Shown in pieces: positions 8,772 through 16,844 of a DNA stretch of 64,000 bases (position 1 is its first letter; the number at the start of each line of letters is the position of its first letter). The stretch spans positions 496,001-560,000 of the forward strand of contig NZ_QBDT01000001.1 in assembly GCF_004124325.1 (NCBI RefSeq), in the 5' to 3' direction. The DNA comes from Streptomyces sp. L2. GTDB lineage: Bacteria; Actinomycetota; Actinomycetes; Streptomycetales; Streptomycetaceae. The translations under genes and the position numbers were made by a program. Under the pieces are notes generated by a model. That model was not told the origin of the DNA. It saw only the letters and a list, made by a program, of their open reading frames with translations, and made no database searches.

Positions 8772-10916
8772 TCAGCCTGTTGCGTCTGCCAGGGCCAGGT
8801 CGTGCAGGCGGTCTGGGGGGCCCGGGCGGGCGTAGTACCAGCCTTGGGCTGTGTCGCAGCCCAGTATGCGGAGTTGTTCGGCCTGGGCTCCTGTTTCGAC
8901 GCCCTCGACGGTGACCGTGAGGTCGAGGCTGTGGGCGAGGGAGACGATGCCTTCGACGATCTTGAGGTCGACGGGGTCCGCCGGGAACTGCTGCATGCCC
9001 TGGGTGAAGGAGCGGTCCAGTTTGAGGATGCTCACCGGGAGGCGGCGCAGGTTGGCGAGGTTGGAGTAGCCGGTGCCGAAGTCGTCGAGGGCGATGTCGA
9101 CGCCCATCTCGGCCAGTCGGCGCAGGGGTTTGAGGAGGTCGTCGTCGGCGCCGATCAGGGCGGACTCGGTGACTTCCAGGCAGAGGGCGTCCGGGGCGAC
9201 GCCGGCGCGTTCGAGGATGTCGACGGTGTCCTGGACGAGGCCGGGATGGGTGAGCTGGCAGGGCGAGAGGTTGACGTTGATGCGCAGCGGGCCGCCCGCG
9301 GTGTGCTCGCCGTACCGCTCGCGCCACGTGCGGGCCTGCCGGACGGACTCCTCCAGGACCCAGCGGCCGAGCGGCACGATCAGGCCGGTGTGCTCGGCGA
9401 GCGGGATGAACCTGTCGGGGCCGAGGATGCCGTGCTGCGGGTGCAGCCAGCGGACCAGCGCCTCGGCGCCCCGGACGCTGCCGTCGCCGAGGTGCACCAG
9501 CGGCTGGTACTCGATGAAGAACTCGCCGCGGTCCAGGGCCGTCGGCAGCGCGGTGGTCAGACCGTGCCGGGTGATGGCGCGGGCGTCGGCCTCGGCGTCG
9601 GCCAGCTCGATCCGGTTGCCGCCCGCCGACTTGGCCCGGTACATGGTGATGTCCGCGCTGCGCAGCACCTCCGCCGCCGTGCGCTCCCCGGCCGGGCCCT
9701 CCACGATGCCGAGACTGCCGCGGACCAGCAGGTCGCGGCCGTCGATGCTGATCGGGGTGACCAGCGCGCTCATGATCTGCTCGGCGAGTTCCTCGACCGT
9801 GCGCCGCCCGGCGGGGCCGGTGGTCAGCGCGACGAACTCGTCGCCGCCGAGCCGGGCGACCATCTCGCCGGGCGCGGTCGCGCAGGACTGCAGCCGGTCG
9901 GCGACCTCCACCAGCAGCCGGTCGCCGGCCGCGTGCCCGAGGCTGTCGTTGACGGTCTTGAAGCCGTCCAGATCGAGGTAGCACAGGCCGAACCGCTGGC
10001 CCTCGCTCGCGTTCAGGGCCTTCTCCAGGCGCTCGAAGAACAGCGTGCGGTTGGGCAGGCCCGTGAGGGCGTCGTGGGTGGCCTCGTAGCGCAGCCGGAG
10101 GTTGAGCAGCCGCCGTTCGGTGGTGTCCTCCATCAGGGCGAGCTGGTACTGCGGTTCGCCGTCGGCGTCGCGCAGCAGAGAGACCGTCAGGTTGGTCCAC
10201 AGGACCGTGCCGTCGGGCCGGTTGAACGCCTTCTCCATGTGGAAGTGCTCGCGTTCGCCGCGCACGAGTTCGTCGTACAGCCGCCAGGTCTGGGGGGCGT
10301 CCTCGGAGTGCTTCCAGTCCGTCACCCGGCGGCCCCGCAGGGAGTGCTCGGGGAGCCCGAACATGCGCAGCAGGGCCTGGTTGACCTGGAGGATGTTGCC
10401 GTCGAGGTCGGCGATGCCGATTCCTATGGCCGCGCCCTCGAAGACCGCGCGGAAGCGGGCCTCGCTGGCGTGCAGCGCCTGGGCGACCACGCCCTGGGCC
10501 TTCAGCGCGGCCTGGGCGATGGCCTCCTGCTCGGCGAGGGTGCGCTCGCGCAGCGCCTCCGCGTACCCGGCGGCCATGGCGTGCTGCAACCGGGAGGAGC
10601 GGATGCGCAGTTCGTCCTGGGGGCCGTCACCGCCGCAGTAGAGCACCAGGTAGGCATCGACGCAGTCGAGGGTGCGGGCGAGCGCCTCCGGGTCCGTGCA
10701 GTGCGCCTGGACGAGGGCGGCGCCGACCGCCTTCGCCTCGCCGGCGGCGAAGCCGCGGGCCCGCAGCAGCTCGCTCAGCCGGCGGGCGAGCGGGAGCAGC
10801 TGTTCCTCGAACTCGGCGCGCGTCGACGACGTCGACGTCACCGGGAACAGCGCCCGGCTCCAGATCGTCGTCAGCCGGCGCAGTCTGTCCTCCGGGCCGT
10901 CCGGCTCCGCGCTCAC
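8772..10916 (-). CDS. rmdA: PAS-GGDEF-EAL cyclic-di-GMP turnover protein, RmdA-like
   Basis: A 714-residue cytoplasmic protein. Residues 1-145 are a helical N-terminal region, about 150-270 a PAS/PAC sensor domain, 280-440 a diguanylate cyclase with intact GGDEF (357-361), and 460-705 an EAL phosphodiesterase with EAL at 485-487 and an intact DDFGTGYS loop. Both catalytic motifs being intact suggests it may make and degrade c-di-GMP, as reported for Streptomyces RmdA (SCO0928). The order sdh, LysR, this gene, then an SCO0930-type lipoprotein supports that assignment. Its GTG overlaps the upstream methyltransferase stop by 4 nt (GTGA), so translation is coupled. Confidence 0.85.
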   Translation of the reverse strand: MSAEPDGPEDRLRRLTTIWSRALFPVTSTSSTRAEFEEQLLPLARRLSELLRARGFAAGEAKAVGAALVQAHCTDPEALARTLDCVDAYLVLYCGGDGPQDELRIRSSRLQHAMAAGYAEALRERTLAEQEAIAQAALKAQGVVAQALHASEARFRAVFEGAAIGIGIADLDGNILQVNQALLRMFGLPEHSLRGRRVTDWKHSEDAPQTWRLYDELVRGEREHFHMEKAFNRPDGTVLWTNLTVSLLRDADGEPQYQLALMEDTTERRLLNLRLRYEATHDALTGLPNRTLFFERLEKALNASEGQRFGLCYLDLDGFKTVNDSLGHAAGDRLLVEVADRLQSCATAPGEMVARLGGDEFVALTTGPAGRRTVEELAEQIMSALVTPISIDGRDLLVRGSLGIVEGPAGERTAAEVLRSADITMYRAKSAGGNRIELADAEADARAITRHGLTTALPTALDRGEFFIEYQPLVHLGDGSVRGAEALVRWLHPQHGILGPDRFIPLAEHTGLIVPLGRWVLEESVRQARTWRERYGEHTAGGPLRINVNLSPCQLTHPGLVQDTVDILERAGVAPDALCLEVTESALIGADDDLLKPLRRLAEMGVDIALDDFGTGYSNLANLRRLPVSILKLDRSFTQGMQQFPADPVDLKIVEGIVSLAHSLDLTVTVEGVETGAQAEQLRILGCDTAQGWYYARPGPPDRLHDLALADATG

Positions 10917-11725
10917 GCCGTACGCCCCACGCCGGCGAATCCGGAGTAGGCGAACGGATCCTCGTCCTCCGGCTCGGACTCCGGGCGCCAGCGCGGCATC
11001 GGCACCAGTCCGGGTTCCACCATGTCGTACCCCTCGAAGAACCCCGCGATCTCCTCGCGCGAGCGCATGATCAGCGGGTTGCGAATGTCCTTGTATACGT
11101 CCACCGCGCCCTCGGCCCGCTCCGGAGGCAGCGGGATTCCCTCGTACGAGGCATGCGTGAGGATCAGCAGGCTGCCGGGGGCGAGTGCCGCGCGCAGCTC
11201 GGCCACCGCGGCGTGCGGGTCGTCCGTGTCTTCCACGAAGTGCAGTATGGCAACGAGGAGGAGGGCCACTGGACGGTTCAGGTCGATCAGCCGCTCCACC
11301 TGGGGGCTGGCGAGTATCTCGTGCGGCTTGCGCAGGTCCGCGGCGACGACGTCAGCGGCGGCGTCGCCCGCCAGGACCGCCTGGCTGTGCGCCACGGCCA
11401 CCGGGTCGTGGTCGACGTAGACCACGCGGGCGTCCGGGGCGGCGGCGCGGGCCACCTCGTGGACGTTGCCGAACGTCGGGATGCCGGAACCGATGTCGAG
11501 GAACTGGGTGATGCCCTCACCGGCGGCGTAGCGCACGGCCCGGCGCATGAACGCCCGGTTCGCCTGCATGATCTTCGGCAGGCCCGGCAGGAACTCCATC
11601 GCCTTGCGGGCCGCTTCCCGGTCGACCTCGAAGTTGTGCGAACCGCCCAGGTAGTAGTCGTAGATACGCGAAACGCTCGGCACCGAGATGTCGATGCTCC
11701 GGGGGGCCCAGGCGGGACGCTCCAT
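10913..11725 (-). CDS. DUF574-type SAM-dependent methyltransferase
   Basis: A 270-residue member of the DUF574/S-adenosyl-methyltransferase family, which is greatly expanded in Streptomyces. Seen are the family start SVSRIYDYYLGGSHNFEVDR, the SAM loop FLDIGSGIPTFGNVHE and VVYVDHDPVAVAH. The start is ATG 11725 because GGAGAGATAC immediately precedes it; a TTG four codons upstream overlaps that ribosome site. The gene is coupled to rmdA by a GTGA overlap and probably shares its promoter. Substrate unknown. Members often sit beside regulatory genes, but a role in c-di-GMP signalling is only suggested by position. Confidence 0.85.
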   Translation of the reverse strand: MERPAWAPRSIDISVPSVSRIYDYYLGGSHNFEVDREAARKAMEFLPGLPKIMQANRAFMRRAVRYAAGEGITQFLDIGSGIPTFGNVHEVARAAAPDARVVYVDHDPVAVAHSQAVLAGDAAADVVAADLRKPHEILASPQVERLIDLNRPVALLLVAILHFVEDTDDPHAAVAELRAALAPGSLLILTHASYEGIPLPPERAEGAVDVYKDIRNPLIMRSREEIAGFFEGYDMVEPGLVPMPRWRPESEPEDEDPFAYSGFAGVGRTA

Positions 11726-11908
11726 GTATCTCTCCAACGCGTAGACGGCAGGGACAGGCGATCCGGTGTTCGAGCTGAGGCTACTGATCGCCCGCCAATG
11801 GAGCGACCCGAACCGGAAATTGACCGTCCGTTCCCGGTCACTGCCTGCGGGAAGTGCCCGCGCGTGCGCGCTGGGTGACGACGGGCGCCGTCCGGCGAGC
11901 GCACAGCG

Positions 11909-11943
11909 GTCCGCCCCCTCCGTGCGGCGCGGAGGGGGCGGAC
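11909..11943 (-). terminator. Strong 14-bp hairpin after the lipoprotein gene
   Basis: GTCCGCCCCCTCCG (11909-11922), a 7-nt loop, then CGGAGGGGGCGGAC (11930-11943) form a perfect stem. It lies 68 bp past the lipoprotein stop and upstream of the methyltransferase-rmdA pair, separating two same-strand units. There is no T-run, as is usual for Streptomyces terminators. A direct repeat of TCGGCCCGGACGGG follows at 11973-12004. Confidence 0.7.
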
Positions 11944-12010
11944 CTTCGGTCGGGTGCCCGGGCGGGCGGGTGATCGGCCCGGACGGGCGGTCGGCCCGGA
12001 CGGGTGATCC

Positions 12011-12976
12011 CTACTTGCCGGGCGCGCCGACCGGCTTGCCGGAGGGCGAGACGGCGTACCACGTGCCGCCCACACCCTGGCCGTTGGTGTCTCCGGCGGC
12101 CTTGTCACCGGAGAAGGTGTAGATCGGCCAGCAGTCGACGGTCATCTGCCGGGTTCCGTCGGGCCTGGTGAAGCCCATCAGGCCCTTCTTCTGGATGCCC
12201 TTGGTGTCGCCGCTCTCGACGGGCGCGACGGCCGGCCACTTCTCCAGGCAGGAACCGGAGCAGTTGGAGACGGACTTCGGCCACGCCTTGTCCTTGAGGA
12301 AGCGGTAGACAGTCATGCCGTTCTTGTCCACGACGATGTCCCCGAGCTTGGGGTCCTTGCGGACGGACAGACCGGGCAGGTCCGACAGTTTGGCCTTCTT
12401 GCCGTCCGGCGCCATGGCGAACCACTTCCCGCCCACGCCCTGCCCGTTGACGTCACCGGAGTTGACGTCCTTGACGTAGCGGTAGGCGGGCCAGCCGCCG
12501 ATGGTGAGCTGCTTGCCGCCGTCGGCCCGGGTGACCTCGCCGAGCAGGGCCTTGTCGATGCCGGCGCCGGCCTGGGCGTCGTCGGCGGGCACGGGCGGCC
12601 AGGTGGTGGCGCAGTCGCCGGCGCAGTTCGACTTGGGCGGATTCGCGGTGTCCTTGTCGAAGCGGTACAGGGTGAGGCCGGAGCCGTCGGACACCACGTT
12701 GCCCAGGTCGGGGTTGGCGGCCACGGTGAGCTTGCCGACGGGGGCCGCGGGGGCGGAGGAGGCCGAACTCTGGTTGCCGTCGGCGCCGTAGCCGTTGCCC
12801 GCGCCCGTCCCGGCACCGGTGCCCGGATTGCCGTAGCCGCCCGGTACGGCCGTGGCCCCGACGTTCTGGGCGGCCGAGGACGGAGTGGTGGTGTTGTCCT
12901 GACCGCACGCCGTCGTCAGCGTCAGCACCGCGGCGGCCGTGGCCACCAGTGAGGCGGTCCGCCAGGAGGTATTCAT
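12011..12976 (-). CDS. SCO0930-family lipoprotein with repeated Lipoprotein_15 domains
   Basis: A 321-residue secreted lipoprotein. The signal peptide ends in LTTAC with the lipidated Cys at residue 24, followed by a Gly/Ser/Thr linker to about residue 78. The body holds two repeats: each has an LYRF or VYRF strand, a pair of cysteines (NCAGDC, NCSGSC) before a W-P motif, and ends in GQGVGGKWFA or GQGVGGTWYA. These match COG4315 domains, whose function is not known; a redox or heme role has been suggested for relatives. The start is ATG 12976, preceded by GGGGAG. It is monocistronic, bounded by a strong hairpin. Confidence 0.85.
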   Translation of the reverse strand: MNTSWRTASLVATAAAVLTLTTACGQDNTTTPSSAAQNVGATAVPGGYGNPGTGAGTGAGNGYGADGNQSSASSAPAAPVGKLTVAANPDLGNVVSDGSGLTLYRFDKDTANPPKSNCAGDCATTWPPVPADDAQAGAGIDKALLGEVTRADGGKQLTIGGWPAYRYVKDVNSGDVNGQGVGGKWFAMAPDGKKAKLSDLPGLSVRKDPKLGDIVVDKNGMTVYRFLKDKAWPKSVSNCSGSCLEKWPAVAPVESGDTKGIQKKGLMGFTRPDGTRQMTVDCWPIYTFSGDKAAGDTNGQGVGGTWYAVSPSGKPVGAPGK

Positions 12977-13287
12977 CGTCAACTCCCCATGATTCGCATG
13001 GCAATTGCAGCTCGCCTTGGTGCGCCGCCGCACGGCCATGGGTACGCGGGGCGGGGGTGGTTGCGTTCAACGGGCGCGAAATTTTCTTCGGCGGACCTGC
13101 GCCGGGGGCCGCGCCCGGTCCGTGCCGGGGGCCGCGCCGGGGCCGCGCCAGGTCGGCCTCCCGGGCTCGTACGGACGTCCATATCCGGCCAGTCCGGCCC
13201 TTTGGTCCGTCAAACCGCTGATCCTGTCTTATCCCTCCTTCGGATCATTCCTGCCGTACTCCGGCGTGCGACCGCTCGCGACTGCCC
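12977..13287. other. 311-bp intergenic region
   Basis: This separates the divergent lipoprotein and His/Pro-rich genes, so promoters for both are expected. It contains GGGGCCGCGCC-type inverted repeats around 13105-13150 and an A/T-richer patch CGAAATTTTCTTCGG near 13075-13090. I see no convincing small gene or RNA. Confidence 0.4.
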
Positions 13288-14007
13288 ATGATCGTCGTCG
13301 TGCATGCACCCGAAGTGACCCGACGCGCGCCCGCCACACGGGCGTTGGCCCTGCTGGCGTTGACGTGGACCCTCGTGGGCTGCCCGGTCGGCAGCGCGTC
13401 GGCCGACGCCTGCGCGTACGCCTCGACGGGCCCCGACGGCACGGTGGCGGTGGCCGTCGCCGGCGGCGGCCACCACGGCCCGCCCGGGGACCACGGGCAC
13501 CACGGCGGCCATGACGGTCACGGTGACCACGGAGGTCAAGGAGGTCACGGCGGCCATGACGGTCGCGGGCATCACGGTCACGGCCCCCACGGACCCCATC
13601 ACCACTGGCCCGCTCCCCCGCCGTGCCCCGAGCCGACCCCGCCGCCGTGCCCGCCGACTCCCACCCCTGCGCCCACGCCGACTCCGACGCCCGTACCCAC
13701 ACCGACGCCGGTCCGGAAGCCGCCGCCGGCCGAGCCGGTTCCGAAGCCGCGTCCCACCCCGACGCCGAAGCCCCCGCCCGCGCCGAGGCCGGCCGCCCGG
13801 CCGGCTCCGCCGCCGCCCCCGCCGGCCCCGGCGCCGAAGCCGCCGGCCAGGCCCCGCCCCCGGCCCACCGTCACCCCGGTGAGCTACCCGGCGTACCACG
13901 CGCGGCCCACGCCGCACTCGGCGCCCGACCCGACCACACCCGTCACCTACGTCCTGCTCATCACCGTTCCCGCGATCGTCGCCGTCGCGGCGCTGCGCCC
14001 GCGCTGA
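13288..14007 (+). CDS. Secreted His/Gly- and Pro-rich tail-anchored surface protein
   Basis: A 239-residue low-complexity protein. Residues 1-41 look like a signal peptide (ALALLALTWTLVGCPVGSASA). Residues about 60-108 are His/Gly/Asp repeats (GHHG, GHDG, HGHGPHGPHHH) that could bind metal ions. Residues about 109-205 are Pro-rich with PTPTP and KPP repeats, suited to crossing the wall. The C-terminus VTYVLLITVPAIVAVAALRPR is one membrane segment with a basic tail. There is no LPxTG-like motif. No clear ribosome site precedes ATG 13288, and in-frame GTGs at 13300 and 13315 are alternatives. It begins a surface-protein region that ends with a sortase. Function unknown. Confidence 0.65.
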   Translation: MIVVVHAPEVTRRAPATRALALLALTWTLVGCPVGSASADACAYASTGPDGTVAVAVAGGGHHGPPGDHGHHGGHDGHGDHGGQGGHGGHDGRGHHGHGPHGPHHHWPAPPPCPEPTPPPCPPTPTPAPTPTPTPVPTPTPVRKPPPAEPVPKPRPTPTPKPPPAPRPAARPAPPPPPPAPAPKPPARPRPRPTVTPVSYPAYHARPTPHSAPDPTTPVTYVLLITVPAIVAVAALRPR

Positions 14008-14039
14008 CGCGCCGGACCGCTCACCTAAGGAGTCACCCG

Positions 14040-14804
14040 TTGTCGGATTGGCTTGTTCTCGTCCTCGCGATGCTGGGGGCCTGCGCCGTGGTGGTCGTCA
14101 TCACCCTCGTACGGCACCGGACCGCGGCCGAGGACGACGACCCCAGCGAGACGCCGGACGTCATCGAGTACATGACCATGTGGATCGGGGTCGTGTACGC
14201 CATCGTCCTGGGCCTGGCCATCGCGGGCGTGTGGGAGGCCCGCAGCGCCGCTCAGGACCATGTGCAGGCCGAGGCCCAGGCGCTGCACGAGATCTCGGAG
14301 CGGGTCCGGGTCTACCCGCCGGCCGTGCGTGACCACATCCGGGACGACGTCGACGCGTACGTGAGCTACGTCGTCACCACCGAGTGGAAGTCGATGACCG
14401 ACCACGAGCGGGTCACCGGGCACGGCACCGAACTGCTGGCACGGGTCCGCGCGGACGTCACGGACTACCAGCCGAAGAACGACTTCGAGGCACAGGCCTA
14501 CCAGCCGGTCCTGGACCAGATGGCCGCCGCCGACCAGGCGCGCAACGCCCGTGCCGACTCCACCGGGGCGACCATGCCGTCCGTGGTGTGGTGGGGGCTG
14601 ATCACCGGGGCGCTGATCACCGTCGGCATGGTCTTCGCGCTGCAGATCCGGCGCACCCGGCGGGAACTGATCCTGGCCGGGGTGTTCTCCGCGACCATCG
14701 CCTTCATGCTCTTCCTGATCTGGGACTTCGACGCCCCGTTCAGCCGGGGCATCGCGACGACCGCGGAGCCGTTCCTCAACCTGTTCCCGCACGCCGGGTC
14801 GTAG
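14040..14804 (+). CDS. DUF4239-family membrane protein
   Basis: A 254-residue membrane protein of the DUF4239 family, distantly bestrophin-like by some classifications. The predicted segments are an N-terminal helix (residues 4-24), a second near 48-66 (MWIGVVYAIVLGLAIAGVW), then a cytoplasmic helical region to about 180, and two C-terminal helices (SVVWWGLITGALITVGMVFA and LAGVFSATIAFMLFLIW). TTG 14040 is the start because AAGGAG (14027-14032) is 7 nt upstream. It follows the His/Pro-rich gene by 32 bp and may share its transcript. Function unknown; an ion channel role is only a family hint. Confidence 0.8.
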   Translation: MSDWLVLVLAMLGACAVVVVITLVRHRTAAEDDDPSETPDVIEYMTMWIGVVYAIVLGLAIAGVWEARSAAQDHVQAEAQALHEISERVRVYPPAVRDHIRDDVDAYVSYVVTTEWKSMTDHERVTGHGTELLARVRADVTDYQPKNDFEAQAYQPVLDQMAAADQARNARADSTGATMPSVVWWGLITGALITVGMVFALQIRRTRRELILAGVFSATIAFMLFLIWDFDAPFSRGIATTAEPFLNLFPHAGS

Positions 14805-15044
14805 CGGTCCCATCTCTTTGCGGCGGCGGACGGCTGGGGGTGTCGCCCGGCGCGGGAAGCTCACCCGGCCGCCGCAAAGGATTCCCCCGGGCGGCGCACA
14901 CCCGTGCCCCATTCGCACTACTGCGATCGCGCGGGTGGGCCGGCGTTCCTAGCGTTCCGGTCATCGAGGCGCATTCCCGGCGCAGAGGTCAGGCGCGCGC
15001 GGAAGAGGTCCGCGGTTGCTCCTCGACAGACCGGAGGAACCACC

Positions 15045-15575
15045 ATGCCTGCGATACGCGTCGCTTCGGCCGCACTGCTGAGTGCCGGCGCCCTCGCCCT
15101 GTCGGCGCCGACCGCCGTCGCCGGTGACGGCCACGGCATCACCCCGTTCGGTTTCCGGGTCGTCCCGTCCACCGTGGCGGCGGGCGGCCAGGTCAGCCTC
15201 CAGCTGAACCGCGACGGCGGCTGCCGGGGCACCGCGACGGTCACCTCGGGCGTCTTCGACACGGTCCGCCTCCCGCCGGGGCAGGACACGGCGACCACGG
15301 TCATCGACTGGGACGCCCGGCCGGGGGCCGCGTACCAGGTGACGTTCAGCTGTGACGGGTCGAGCGGCTGGACCCAGCTCACCATCGCCCAGGACGGCGG
15401 TACGGCGCGGCCGATGCCGTTGCGGCCGGCCCAGCACGGCGTCGAGGCCGGGGCGGGCGGCAGCATCGGCGGGTTCGACCTCAAGGAGATCGGTCTCGGC
15501 GCCGCGCTGATCGCCGGTTCGCTGGGCATCGCCTACCGCCGCACCCGCCGCCGCACCGGGGACGACGGCGCCTGA
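15045..15575 (+). CDS. Secreted Ig-like single-pass membrane protein, paralog A
   Basis: A 176-residue protein: a signal peptide (LLSAGALALSAPTAVAG, residues 11-27), one beta-rich domain (about 33-118) with two cysteines (DGGCRG and FSCDG) likely forming a disulfide, a Gly-rich linker, and a C-terminal helix (GLGAALIAGSLGIAYRRTRRR). An ACCGGAGGAAC ribosome site precedes the ATG. The domain aligns by eye with the convergent gene at 15756: VVPSTVAAGGQVSL matches ATPSVLAAGSRLTV, and WDARPGAAYQVTFSCDG matches RDARPGRYDITVNCDG. No LPxTG motif is present. Proximity to the sortase suggests a wall-linked or membrane-exposed role. Confidence 0.75.
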   Translation: MPAIRVASAALLSAGALALSAPTAVAGDGHGITPFGFRVVPSTVAAGGQVSLQLNRDGGCRGTATVTSGVFDTVRLPPGQDTATTVIDWDARPGAAYQVTFSCDGSSGWTQLTIAQDGGTARPMPLRPAQHGVEAGAGGSIGGFDLKEIGLGAALIAGSLGIAYRRTRRRTGDDGA

Positions 15576-15579
15576 GGTG

Positions 15580-15660
15580 CCGGCCGGCCGGCAGGCAGGC
15601 GGGCAGGCGAGCCGGCAGGCGAGTCGGCAGGCAGGCGGGCGAGCCGCCGGGCGGCCGGCG
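15580..15660. repeat. GGCA-rich tandem repeats
   Basis: Repeated CCGGC, GGCAGGC and GGCAGGCGG units fill the start of the space between the convergent paralog genes. Slippage-prone; no gene is seen in it. Confidence 0.6.
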
Positions 15661-15755
15661 ACAGGGCTTCGCCCCGGATCCCTGGGGGCCGGGGCGAAGG
15701 GCCGTGCACGTGCGGGGCTCGTTCGGACGCCGGGACCCACGCCCGGGGCGCCGCG

Positions 15756-16511
15756 TCAGATCCGCTTCTCGTTGCGGCGCCGCAGCCAGAAGACGCCGCC
15801 CCCGATGACGGCCGCGCCCACCAGGCCGCCGCCGATGGCCATGTCGGTCGCCGTGGCGCCGTGGGACTGGCTGCCGCCGACACCGCCCTGGACACCGCCG
15901 AGCACGGTGAAGGCGGAGGGTCGGGTGAGGGTCCGGCCGTCGCAGTTGACCGTGATGTCGTACCGGCCGGGACGGGCGTCGCGGTCGATGGTGGCGACGC
16001 CGCGCGCGGAGTCTCCGCGGTACGGCGTCAGGCGGGTGGTGCGGAAGGCACGCGAGGACATGGTGCCGCCGCGGCAGCCCTCGACGGTGACGGTGAGCCG
16101 GGAACCGGCGGCGAGCACGCTGGGCGTGGCGACGATGTTGCGCGGGTTGCCGTCACCGCGGCCGCCGTCGTTGTCGCCCTGGTTGTTCCCGTTGCCGTTC
16201 CCGAAGTTGTTGTTGTTCCCGTTGACGTTGCCGTTGTTGTTGCCGTTCCCGCTGTTCCAGTTCCCGTTGTTGTTGCCGTTGTTGTTCCCGTTGTTGTTGT
16301 TCCAGTTCCCGTTGTTCCAGTTGCCGTTGTTGTTGCCGTTGTTGTTGCCGTTGCCGGGCGCGTTGAAGTTGCCGTTGTCCGGCGCGGTCAAGGAGTTGTT
16401 GTTCGAGGGGCCGCCCCCGTTGCCCATGCCGTCCGCGACGGCCACCGGCGCGGCGAGCCCGAGCGCGGCGACCGCGGCGCACGCGGCTGCCAGGGCACGT
16501 TGGTTTCGCAT
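15756..16511 (-). CDS. Secreted Asn/Gly-rich Ig-like single-pass membrane protein, paralog B
   Basis: A 251-residue protein with a signal peptide (ALAAACAAVAALGLAAPVAVA, residues 6-26), an extreme Asn/Gly tract (about 37-118, dominated by GNNN and GNWN units), an Ig-like domain (about 124-205) with two cysteines (GCRGG, NCDG), a Gly/Ser linker, and a C-terminal helix (AIGGGLVGAAVIGGGVFWLRRR). The domain is homologous to that of the convergent gene at 15045. GGAGGATCAC precedes the ATG. No LPxTG motif is seen before the helix; the pre-membrane segment is GGSQSHGATATDM. It is divergent from the class F sortase, so it is a candidate partner or non-canonical substrate. Confidence 0.78.
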   Translation of the reverse strand: MRNQRALAAACAAVAALGLAAPVAVADGMGNGGGPSNNNSLTAPDNGNFNAPGNGNNNGNNNGNWNNGNWNNNNGNNNGNNNGNWNSGNGNNNGNVNGNNNNFGNGNGNNQGDNDGGRGDGNPRNIVATPSVLAAGSRLTVTVEGCRGGTMSSRAFRTTRLTPYRGDSARGVATIDRDARPGRYDITVNCDGRTLTRPSAFTVLGGVQGGVGGSQSHGATATDMAIGGGLVGAAVIGGGVFWLRRRNEKRI

Positions 16512-16844
16512 GTGATCCTCCGCGAGAGGCGCCCCGGGTCCCGTCCCCGGTCGATCGGCGAGAAAGCACCTCTGGACATGACCCTCGGCCGCCCGGAACA
16601 CGCCCGCATGTCGAGAATGGTCCGTCTTGGTGAGCGGACACGCCGTCAGAAAACCACACAATCGGATATAGCCGCAGGTCACGCCCCGTCAGAATTTTCC
16701 TGTGAACGGCAACTCGGATGGCGCACCGCTCCGGCCGGGGGCCACCCGTTCGCCCCCCGTCCCGTCGCCCGCCGCGCGCGCGGGACTTAGCGTTTTCCCA
16801 TGCGCGATGGGCGTGGTGACGGCCGTGACGAGAGGGGTCTGCGC
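16512..16844. other. 333-bp divergent promoter region of paralog B and sortase
   Basis: No gene is seen. An A/T-richer stretch at about 16648-16710 (around GAAAACCACACAATCGGATA and GTCAGAATTTTCCTG) holds two copies of CGTCAGAA and is the likely promoter zone for one or both genes. In-frame ATG 16800 upstream of the chosen sortase start lies here. Confidence 0.4.

Noticed and set aside
8802..10949. Long + strand open frame across rmdA (about 715 codons)
   Set aside because: It mirrors the rmdA codons and has no domain or start signal; rmdA has intact catalytic motifs.
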